This document shows, piece after piece, positions 26,301-38,300 of a stretch of 64,000 nt of DNA (position 1 is its first letter; every line of letters starts with the position of its first letter). The notes below the pieces were generated by a model. It searched no databases. It was not told where the DNA came from and worked only from the letters and a program-made list of their open reading frames with translations. The position numbers and the translations under genes were made by a program. This DNA is from Pegoplata infirma (taxonomy: Eukaryota > Arthropoda > Insecta > Diptera > Anthomyiidae), in the NCBI GenBank assembly GCA_963921195.1, contig OY992538.1, forward strand, positions 231,315,462 to 231,379,461, in the 5' to 3' direction.

Positions 26301-29300
26301 TTTTATAACCGTCATGAATTTCTACTTGGGTAGCCGAAAAATTGGTCCTAGACCCACTTTTAAGTATACCGATCGACTCAGAATAACTTTTTAAATCATT
26401 CTAGCGATGTCCGTCCGTCTGTCTGTCCGTTCATGTAAACGTTGTAAACACGATACAGGTTGCAATTATCAATCGATTTGGTTGAATTTTGAAAGCTAAG
26501 TTTGGCACAAGGACGAAGCCTATTGAAATTGGAAAAAAATCGGTCGATGTTTAGCTCAAATGGATGATATACGTCTGAAAGTAGATATCAAATGTAGTAA
26601 AACTGCATTTACAGTTTTTAATTTCGTGATCCTGTTTCCTTTTAAAAGGACTTCAAAGTTTTAAAGGATACATTTTGTAAAATGTGAATAAAGTCCTTTG
26701 AAAACTTTATCAAAATATTTTGTTGAAAATTATGAACGATATTGAAGGATAAAGTTGTGAAAGGTTGTAACTTACCTTCTTTCTTCTTGTAGCCCCCATA
26801 CAAACCACCTTCCCATATTCACATAAATATCTAAAATTTTATGAAACCAAAAAATATTTTATTAAAATTGTTGTTTTTGTGTGTTTAACGCGTACATTAA
26901 TAACCTAACCAAATCTGATTATAATTGGACCATTTTTGGACTTGGGTACCATATGAAAATTTCGACCGATATTCAGTTAAAGCGGTTTATCGAATTTGGT
27001 TTGTCAGTGTTTTTGCACTTATTAAAGATTTAACAAAAGATAGATCCAATCGGTTCATGTTTGAACTTGGGACTCATTTTCTGGGAAACACAGGTGTAGG
27101 GTATTATATGATCGGTCTTAACCGACTACAATTTTTTTACTTGTTTTTTTATGGGCTATTGATTAAATTTTTTTTCGGAAAATTTTTAGAACCCGTTCTG
27201 AAATTTTAAATTTTGTAAAAAAGTCAACTTATTAAAAATTCGGACACTTTTTTTCGTTTTATTTTTTTTTTTTAAGGTTAAGATGTTTGCCTAAATACAC
27301 AAAAAAAATCAGACGCGCGTTTTTCGTTTGAGAAAATTGCATTTGAATATTAAATTTCATAATAATTTTGTAATTTTCTTGAATTTGCTTGTTTCAACAG
27401 CGTATGAGTTACAATATTTGCGAAATTCATTGATTTGTAACTCATACGCCATGTTTAAACAAGAAAATAAAAGCAAATTACAAAATGATTATCAAATTTA
27501 ATATTCAAATGCGATTTTCTCAAAAAAAAAAAACGAAAAACGCGATTCTGAATTTTTTTTATGTTGATAGGCAAACATCTACTGCGCTATTCATAATGAG
27601 TAAATTAAATCTAATGTAGTGTTAAATATTTGTCAAAAAAAGCCTACACTTTTGGTATTATGAATAAACTCCCCTAAACTTTTTTGTCTTTTTTCAAAAA
27701 ACGGGAATTGAAGATAGTGGAGTACTATGAGGATATTTATAAACAGGACTAAAAAGACCTCTAAAAATGGGAGATAGAGGGTTAATATGTTCTAAGAAAA
27801 GAATTGCAATCAAATTTGACTAACGACATCTTTCGACATTATTTAACTCAGAATTGGATTTAATATTTTTTTTTTACTTATTCAAAAAACTTTGAAAAAA
27901 AAAATTAAAACTTCAGTGGGCCAAAAAAAAAGGGCTCGAGCTAAGTTTTTAAAACCCTTTGGAAGTTTTGTTCTACTATGAGTATACATTAATTTTTTGT
28001 TGTCCCATTAAAGATACACTCGATGACCCCAAATTTGTTGCACAGTTCAATATGTATACTTTTGGGGGTCCTTGCCCGATATTGCGATGCTTTACACACG
28101 AAATGACAAAGTGAGTATACCCCATACTGTGGTTAGAGGGTATTAAAATATTTCCTTAAGAAATTTTACAATAAAAACAACACCTTTTAGTGACGCTTAT
28201 TATAATTGCAATTTTATGAGTACCAACTATTCTTCTAAGCATTTATTAAATCTGTGTTAATAAGTTATAATAGCTTATGTTGAAAAACCTTGTTTTAAGA
28301 TATTTGGGTTTTGAAAAAACCACCTTAATGAAAATCGTTCTAACCAAAAAATTGTAAAATTGTAAAAAAATAAACCCGTTAAAAAAGTTTTAACACGATT
28401 GGTTCTAACTTTAGATCTAAGAAGAGTTTTAAAACTGAAGTTGCATGTAAATCTTGAACTCAGTTTGCTCTTATGTCGACCTAAGATTTTATAACTTATG
28501 GCCACAAAAATAAACTTCATTCAACCGGATATCTTCTAGTCATAGTCCACAACAACAACAAAAGAAAACCACAAGTACTCATATACAATTTGATTTAAAT
28601 TTCACATGAATAGTTATTTAAAAATTTATTATTTTACATGTCGTCTTTCATGTAAGAACATCTTTAACTATCACATATTCATTGTCTTGTTCTATAACTT
28701 TAAGTGTCAAATCTTCGAACTATTTGCATTTTTCTTTCATATTTCGCCAACATTTTCAAAAAAAAATTGTCTTTTTTTTGTAACTCCTTCTTAACTTTAA
28801 AGCTTGACTTTTTCTTATGATTCTTTTTAAAGAAAGTCTATAGTTTCTTTAAGACGGCACGTGTTCATGTTGATTGTTTTGCCATTGGCATTGATCATCG
28901 ATGGTTGTATGAATGTATGTAGTCGTCATCGTATATTGTGGTTGTGTTGGCTTAAGAGTTGGAAAAGCAAAAAATACAAAAAAAATGCCAAAGTATGTAT
29001 AAGATTTTTCCCTTTATACTATTAGACAGTGCTAATTCAATATTGATTGGTGTTGATAGTTAAGCTTATTGGCAACGCCTTGGTGTTGCCTATTCATAAG
29101 AAAACCTATAAATGAGTTTGCTTCCGACTTGTGGTCTGTGTAGTTCTTTTTATTTTAATTTTTTTTTTTTTGTAAAGGCGTCAAAATTTATTAGAGCGTT
29201 ATGATTACACATAAATATGTAGTTAAAGAGAGAGATAATTTATAGGAATTACCTTTAAGCTAAATATGTATATTGATTAAGAAAATATTGTATTTAATTT

Positions 29301-32300
29301 TACTGAATTTTATTGAGGACAAAAAGAAATTGCTGATAAAAATTAAAGAATTTATTTTAAGCCACTGTCACAGACTAATACAGACTCGACAGTATGGTTT
29401 TATAAGAAAAACGGGGACAAAGAAGGCGGTTTTAGGAACATTAGGCCGCTGTTCCAAAAAAAGTAATTCACATAAAAAAATGTGAAAATTAAAATTTCCG
29501 AATTTTTTTGGTGTTCTACACTCAAAATAATTCTACAGTAAAAAAATTAGTAAGTGCGTTGGTAACCCAAATCTTCTAATAAGTTACCAATTACCAGTAT
29601 TACAGTAGTTTTTTTAGCATCTTCAAAGTGCTAAAATTAGTATTTCTTACTGTTTATGAGTAATTTTTGTTGGTAGTGGTTTTACTAATTTTTTTACTAT
29701 TTTTAGTTCATAAAAGTACTAATATACAGTAATTTATTAGGTTTTTAATTTATTTTTGTTAGTAATTATTCCGTAAGGGGGCGCTTGTTTACATAATTAT
29801 TATATTATTTACTAAAATTGTAGTAAATTGCAGTAATATTTACTGTTTTGTTAGTATTTCTCAAGTACTAGATATTAGTAACAAATTTTAGTATTGATTA
29901 GCAACGCCTGCACTAGATCATTTTGGACTAAAACATTAGTACTCGTAGCTAAATTTTTAGTATTAAATACCCACGTTTTTTTTTGAGTGTAGATTTCACA
30001 TCTGAATTTCTTTTTCGTTTTGTTTCACATAAATAAAAATTTTGTGGAAGTAAAACGAATGCAATTTTTCCTTTTTTAAATTTAAATTTAAATTATTCGA
30101 TTTCAACTTCAAATGAAAACGTGATCAACAAAACACTTGATTTCATGTGATTCGAAAATTTTAATGTGAATTGAAAAGTTGTGAAAGACAGAACAGAGGC
30201 CTTAGTTTGTGCCACTGTGATGTAAACTTTTTTGAGCAAATATGAAAGATATTGCAAGTAGGACATTCAAAAGCTACGACTAAAATCGTACGAATTACAA
30301 AGATCGTGACTTTAATGATCCAACCTCGTATTGCCCTTTTTTGTAACGCCCATACACTAAAAAAACTAAACTTAATTCATGAAAAGTGGGAAGAGAGTCC
30401 CAGATTATTAGACTCAGATTTTCCTTGGGAAAAAGTCTCAGATTCTAAGACATTTTTTCTATAGAAAAAGTCATAAATTTTTAAACAGAAAAATTCTCAG
30501 ATTGTGAGACATTTTTTCTATAAAAAAAATTCGCAAATTCTGAGACATTTCTGTTACATAAAAAGTCTTTTATTTTGAGACATTTTTCCCATATTAAAAG
30601 TCTCCGATTCTGAAAGAGAGAAGTCTCCACAGTGCCCAAAATAACACTTTTTATCGTAAAAAATCATACAAATTTTTACTACAAAATTTTTATTTGAAAA
30701 ATGGAGTGTAAAAATTTTTTGAAGACAAACTAATTTTTGTAAAAAAAATAGTTTTGAGTGTGTTTTTATTTTATTTGTGTGTTTTTCAATACGAGATACT
30801 CTGTCGGAGTACTCTGTACTACAGAGCACCATCTCTAAAAATAGAGACGACATCATACAAAAAAGGTGTAAGTGCGAAAGAGAAAGGAACAAAATCCACT
30901 CTCTGGCACACAGTACTCCGTCATTATGAATTCCGTTTTAAATTCTACTTGAACGAATCCATAAATGCTAGGATGGAGCAAATTTAGATGAATCCAATCC
31001 GAAAGTGATAGAGGGTATATATAAGTTTGTCATTCCGTTTGTAACACATCGACCCCATATAGTATATATATTCATGATCCTCGATCGATTTTAGACGATC
31101 TAGCGTTGTCCGTCCGTCTGTCTGTCTGTTGAAAACACGCTAACTTTTGAAAGACTTTACGGAGGCTCCTGAAGTTTGGCATATATGTTGGGCATTTACC
31201 TGGTCTGGTTGGTATTGCAATCCAGCGAAATCGGTCCAGTGCACAGAAAGAAATAAAAAAAAAATTTGAGTAAATTTTTAATACTATTGAGTAAAAAATT
31301 ACTCAATTTTCCACCAGTAAACGATTTAATAGTATTGAGTAAATTTTTAATAAAAATTTATTAAATGTTTGCCAAAAAAATTTGAGTAAATTTTTAATTG
31401 ACACTATTAAGTGCAGGAACAGAACAAGAATCACCACCTTTTAAAAACAGAACAAGTTTTATTTCACATCGGCGCCGGCCACCGGTTTAATCTGCCAAAC
31501 CGTATGGAAAAAGTCGTGCCGGGCTTATTCTGTTTCTACTTTAAAAAAAAACAAAGTTTAAAAAAAATTTCATATTTTTTTACAAAAAAAAAAAACATGT
31601 TTTTTCAAACTTTACCAAATATATTTTTTGTCTTAAAGACAAAAAAAAATTTTATAAATATGATAACAAACTTTCATGTATATATACAAAAAACTATAAA
31701 CTAAACGAGAATTAAAAAAACTAAGAAAATTCCAAAAAAAAATAAAAAAGCTATTAAATTCTTATTAAATTATTTACTCAATTTGTTTTTAAATTTTTGA
31801 GTAAATTATTAATTGCGTCAATTAAAAAATTACTCAAAACTTTTTTTAAATATAAACAAGTGATTACTCAAATTGTTTTTCCCCATATTTTTTTCTGTGT
31901 GGTTATGAGCAAAATACTGAATTTCGGCAAGGGTTTTACGTGAATTTACGAGATAAAAAACACGCTAACTTTCGAAAGGCAATTCTGAGGATGTTGAAGC
32001 ATGGCATATATATTTGCCGTTCTCCAGACCTGGTTGGTATTGAATAACAGCCAAATCGGTCCAGTGGTTAAAAAGTTATTAGCAAAACCGTGAATATCAG
32101 ATTAGCTTCACATTAAATTCACGTGTTGAAACTCCGTTAAACACGTTTTAATAACATTGGTAAGTCACAAAAATATTTGAGAACGTATTTTTGTCACTCA
32201 AAAATATTTTTACATTAAAAAAAAATATACACTCGAAAAAAAATTTACACTCAAAAAAAGTTTAACACTCAAAAAAAATGTGTAAAATATATTTTTTTTT

Positions 32301-35300
32301 AATTACTTTAAAAAAAAAGTGTTTTTACCAAGGTTGGCAATCGAAACGAATAACGGTATCGATATCGGTATTGGTATCGTTTATTTATTTATTTCGGTAT
32401 CGGTATCGGTTACGGTATTTGAGTTGAATCGGTTACGGTATTACCGATACCGAAACGTCAAAACCGGTACGTACCGGTATTATCGAAAAAATTCTAAAAA
32501 TCAAAAAAAAACGTATAAAAACTTTAAAAAAAATTGTAAAAACAATTTTCTACTTAAATTCGACTGGACGAAACCATCAATACCCTCCACAATGCCCTTC
32601 TAAAGTGATAGTTTTCTAACGTGAATCAAATTAACAATTTTGATTAGAAATATTTTATTTTGAGTAAAAAACCTTTTTTAGTCATTTTTGAAAAAAAAAA
32701 AAAAAATTGACAACATTTTTTTTTGAGTGTAATTTTTTTTTTCGACTGTAAGTTTTTTTGTTTTAGTATAAAAATTTTCGTGAGTGACAAGAATACTTTG
32801 TAAAATATTTTCCTGACACATCAATTTTTTTTAAAGCTGAGTTTAACGTTTTTTTCAACAAGTGAATTTAAGGTGAAACAAATCTGAAATTCACGGTTTT
32901 CTTAATAACTTTTGAACCACTGGACCGATTTGGCTGAAATTTAATACGAAAAGTTAGCGGGTTTTTTATCTCGGAAATTCACGAAAAACCCTCGCCGAAA
33001 TTCAGTCTTTTGCTCATAACTTTTGAAACACTGGATCGCTTGTGCTAGAAATTTTCCTATGTCTTTGGTACACTCAAAATAATTCTACAGTAAAAGGTTT
33101 ATTAAGTCATTTTGTACCAAAATCTTCTAATAAGTTACTAAATTTAGTATCTTCAAAGTACTAAAATTAGTAATTTTTACTGGTTTTGAATACCAATTCC
33201 TGCACTAGGTCTTTTGGACTAAAATTTAGTAAAATTTTTAGTATTGAATACCCACGTTTTTTTTGGATGTACACAAATATAAGGCTGTATCGATTTGTAT
33301 CTTTCTTTTTTGTTTGAGCTGAAAGGGGTCCAATAAGTTTCTACTGGGTGTCAAAATGACTTCATTAATTTATTTCCCTCCCGCATCGCGGTTAAAGTAA
33401 AAACCCCAACAAATTACATATTTCATCTTATTTCTAGGCAACCAAGTTTTTTTTGTTGGTGTTATCTATTTGGAAAAATTAGTCTTTCCTATTAGGACAA
33501 GATTACATTCAAAAATATTGCAAACAATTTTTTCGCGAATTATGGGACTATTTTATGGACGATTTCTTCGAGTTAAACCACTTCAAAAAATTATACTATG
33601 GTGGAAAACCTTCTGCTTGTATTCCAAATGCCTTCCCCTAAGTCCTGTAAATATCAAAAAATCCTTGGACACACACATCAAGGATTAAATAAAAATCCCA
33701 AAAAAAACTATACTATACGAAAGGGGTAAGGAAAGTTTCTATTGGGAGTCAAAATGAATCCATAAAAATTTCGTGAAAATCAATCATTTTCTTTTGCTCT
33801 CGCATTGCGGTTGAAGTATGGCTTTTTTGAAATTTTTACTTATTTCACGATGTGGGTGCCAAAAGATTTTTTTTTTTTGATTTTTATGAGACTTCGGTGA
33901 GGCATTTGGAGTACGATTTATCATTTACAAAAACCAAAAAATTTACAAACTTTCTAGTATTTTTTTTTTTTGTAAAAAAACATGTTTTTTAAGGAAAACC
34001 GTTTCGAAGAAAAAGGTTTTTGGATACCGGTATCCGATACCAAAACTGAGTTTCGGTATTGGTATTGGTACCGGTATTCAATTTAAAGGGTTTTGAAACG
34101 GATAATGGTATTGAAAAGGTATCGATTGCCAACATTGGTTTTTACACAAAATAAAATATTTCTAATCAAAAATTTTATTTTTTGAACGTTGGAAAATTTA
34201 CTATCACTTAAATAGGGCACTGTGGAGGGTATTCATAGATTCGGCAAAGTCGAATTTAACTTTTCTACTTGTTTTTTAGTAAATTAACTTTACAGATTTT
34301 TGACAACGGTTTAGTGTTAAATAAAAATAAGTTATACGACCCTTGAAAATTTTTTGCATGTGTGAAAAAATAGGAAAAATTAAATAAATTAAAAATTTTC
34401 TTTTCTTTACAGTTTTTACCTGGGGCAAACGTATGAGTCGAAAATTAGATATTTTAAAACGCAGTGATACTACAAACACTCATAAGTCTCACACGGATCT
34501 AAGAAGCTTGTTTCATTCTCCTACCCATAATCATCAAAACTCCAGCAACAACAACAATAATAATAACAACAGCAACAACAACAATACTTTAACCAATAAG
34601 GAAAGTAACTATCAAACTAATACTTTGAAAAAATGTAAATCTGGTCCAATTGAAACTGTTAAAAATCGAGAGCAACAAAGAAATCATCAAAGTATAAAAT
34701 TACAAAATAAAACTGGAGAAACAAATTCAGTTTCTGCTTCGAATACACCTACACATTCGGCTCAACAGAGGCCACAGAAGGCTATTAAAAATTTCTTTAC
34801 TCGTATCGGCTCTACAGGCATGCTAAATCATAAATCTCATAATCTCGTTAAAGCCGCTGAGCAGCCTAATAATCAAAATGCCCCAGCCTCACTGTATCGT
34901 AGTAGCTCAACCAGTCAATTGACTACTTGTTCCTATGTCAAATGTGATGATCCTAGTGACGTTTTGAATTTAGCTAATAGTCAAAAGAGGCAGTCAATGA
35001 GTGGTTTACTTAAAAATAACTCTAACATTCACTCTAGCAACGGTAGTATAGCTGGGTCTAGCATAAAATCTAGTAGTTGTGATGATATAGCAAAAGTTGG
35101 TCAAGTTATTATAACAGTGCCGCAAAATTCTTCAGAACCAAATTCTCTAACATCTCCTCAAAATACAACAGAGGCTAATAATAGGAGAGGAGCTTTTCCT
35201 TATGCATTTCTGCGTTCCAGGCTATCAGTTCTACCAGAAGAAAACAATGGTTCCGTAATGAAACAACCTTCTCTCTCAAGTCTACATAATTTAGGAAATC

Positions 35301-38300
35301 TATCAATGCAACAACAGCAGCAGCAGCATCAACAACAGTTTCTACAAGTCCACAATTCACCCATACCAAAACATCGCAATTCGACTATTTTACCGGCCGT
35401 GGAAACAGACTTTAATCAAATGTCTGATAATTTATCAATTGCTAGCTCTACACCAAATCATTCTGTTAAAATGATTTATCGGAATGATTCTTTAATAAAG
35501 CGTTATTCCTCGGATGATAGTGCTATTGGCAATTGTTCACCCATGCAGCAGGTCTCACACCAATCCAACAGTAGCGGTAGTGGTGATGTATCACGAAATA
35601 ACAGCATTACTTCCAAGGACTGGGAACCACTTTACCAAAGATTAAGTAGTTGTCTAAGTTCAAATGAATCGGGTTATGATAGTGATGGTGGTAATAATAC
35701 CACGCGCCTAAGTAATAGTCTTGGTATCTCCGTTGGAGATACAGAATCAATTGCTTCGGGTACCTTAAAAAGAAACTCCCTGATATCTCTTACGTCCTCA
35801 GAGGGACTCGGAGGAGGAGTTGTAAGTAACGGTAATGCTTTAAGATCAAGTAGTATTTGTAGTACGATGAGTGGTCCTGTTTCTTTGGGTGGCTATAATT
35901 ATGACTATGAAACAGAGACCATACGCCGAAGATTTAGGCAGGTGAAATTGGAAAGAAAGTGTCAAGAAGATTATATTGGTTTGGTGTTGTCGCCAAAAAC
36001 TGTGCAGACCTCCAATAATGAACAACAATACAGATATTTGATTGTGGAAATTGATCCCTATGGAATGGCTCAAAAGTAAGTGTAATCATTTCGAATTTTT
36101 GTAGATTCTTTAAATATTACAGAGTTTGAAGATATTTAAAAAAAATATGTTTTCCTTTGATATGCATAGATCTGTCAAGGATTGTCTCCCTGGGGTTAGC
36201 TCTGATTGTCATGAAACTTTACATAGCTGAAGAGGATTTAAAATAAAACTATCCTCAAAGGTTCAGTAACTGAAGTGAGAGAAGGTTAATCTTAAAGATT
36301 TTTTTAACCTGAACATGAAATTGTTCACAGAAATTCTATCGCACGTCAGGTTTTGGAGTTATCAAAGGTTAAAAATTTTAGTTTTTGACATATTTCTGAA
36401 ACTTCAATATTTTATTATAAAAAAAAATCGTACAGAGGCTATCCAAAATGGGATTTATGTCAGAAGACTACACCATTTACAGATATAATTCGAAAATTCA
36501 ATCAGAAGATTCCATTTGTTATTCAAAGATTCTACATGTAATTTAAATATTCCAAATTGTAATTCGAAGAATCCAATTCCGAAAAATATCAACTCTACTT
36601 CAAATTACCAATGCTATCTTCGAATTACAAGTAGAATCTTCGAATCAAAAATGGAATTTTCGAATTGCAAATAAATCTTCGAATTACAAGTACAATCTTC
36701 GGGTTACAATTGATGTTTTTTTAATTACAACTGTAAATGGTGTAACATAATACCATTAGTTCATAAATATGGCAATTTTACATTTTGACCGTAAATTACT
36801 TAAAAACTTGATGTGGTTAGGAATTTCTGAACTCGCTTTATCATATATCTTCTTTCAATTCTGTTCTTCAACAATTCCGATTATGCAGGCCTATGTTTTT
36901 AAACCAATATTTTTGTTTAACTCCTGTAATACCCAAATATTAACATTGGCATTTTGGGTAAACATCGAGTCTGTCCTTTTCCCCTCTTTATACCCTACAC
37001 CACACTGTGTTTGTAACTACCCGAAATATTAGTCCTAGACCCACTTTTAAGTCGACTCAGAATAACTTTTTGAGTCGATTTAGCGATGTCCGTCCGTCTG
37101 TCTGTCCATGTAAACGGTGTAAACACGATACAGGTCGCAATTTTAATCAATCGACTTGAAATTTGAAATTTAAGCCTCTCTTGGCCCAAGGACGAAATTT
37201 AAACAAATCTGTCCATATTTAGACCTAGCCCCCATACAAAGGTCCTCTTTATTTTTGACGCAAATGACTCTAATTATCGTATTATAATAGGTATCATTTC
37301 AAAATTTGGTAGGCAAACGTGTTTTGTATTCACAATAAGTAATCAGACCAGTTCTTCTTGTAGACCCCATACAAACCACCTTCCCGACTTTCACATAAAT
37401 CTTTCAAATTGCATGAAAATAGAAAATATTTAATTAAAATGTTGTTTGTGTATGTTAAACGCGTACTTTAATAACCTTATCAAACCTGATTACCATTGGA
37501 CCAGTTTTGGATTTAATGTGAAAATTTCGACCGATATTCAGTTAAATCGGTTTATTGTCAACAAATAGAAGCCTATTTCACTCAAATTTGATTTGTGAGT
37601 GTTTTTTACACTTATTAAAGATTTGACAAAGTATAGATCTAATCGGTCCATGGGACCTATTTTCCGGGACACATTTTGCGGGAAACTCTGGTGTAGGGTA
37701 TTACATGGTCGGTCTTGACAGACTATAATTTTCTTACTTGTTTTAATATGAGATTGGGTCGCTAACAAAAAATTCGTGTTAAAAGGTATTCCACAACTTG
37801 GTTAAGTTTCAAGAAAATAAAAGAGAACCCTCAAGGAAACCTTTAAAGTCTAGCATCTTCTTTATTTAACAAATTTCTTTTCTAGGGATGGCCGCCTTCG
37901 TTTAGGAGATGAAATAGTCAATGTTAATGGCAATCATTTACGAGGTATACAATCGTTTCAGGAAGTACAACGTCTTTTAAGTTCTTTTGTAGACAATTGT
38001 ATCGATTTGGTAATAGCGCACGATGAAGTAACCACAATTACAGATTTCTATACAAAAATTAAAATTGACGGCTCCTCTGTCTGCACAAACTATCAACAAA
38101 AACCAGAAACTCCATTAGCACAACAGCAACAAGGTGATCTATATAGTTCCATGCAGTCTTTGACAGCAGATACGCCACCCCTTCCCGCAACCCAAACACG
38201 AAATGATTATTTGGCTAGAGCTAGAAAACATTTGAGTTATACTCAACGCACACAAAGTACGGATAGTATTAATAGCTATGATCTGCATAGTTTACAACTG

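Larger units (their letters stand above)
24029..26331. mobile_element. CCCAGGTAGAAA-ended element carrying gene-like exons
   Basis: CCCAGGTAGAAA at the left and TTTCTACTTGGG at the right, with TA on each side. The interior has repeated GCTTTAAAA(A/G)(C/T)GC motifs near both ends, a DUF4806-like exon set on the minus strand, and a nested element at 24957-25804. Confidence 0.6.
23968..27148 (+). repeat. Calyptrate-type dispersed repeat, copy B, split by an insertion
   Basis: Left part 23968-24028 (TATACCCTACACCACTTTG) and right part from 26332 (GCCGAAAAATTGGTCCTAGA) together match copies A and C. The 24029-26331 element interrupts it after TTTGTAACTA. Confidence 0.7.
31006..34275 (+). repeat. 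Calyptrate-type repeat expanded by nested inverted repeats
   Basis: Starts AGAGGGTATATATAAGTTTG with the CCGTCCGTCTGTCTGTC block and ends GGCAAAGTCGAATTTAAC...CTACTTGTTTT. The interior holds a TIR element at about 31246-31900 (CACAGAAA ends, GAGTAAATTTTTAATA repeats), a large inverted repeat (arms about 31920-32320 and 32640-33030), and a GGTATC-rich element at about 32330-34140. Confidence 0.6.

Noticed and set aside
31411..31704. A 97-residue frame near 31.4 kb containing a GC-richer segment
   Set aside because: It starts and ends in a TIR element and is mostly Lys/Phe from A/T runs; no domain is recognisable.
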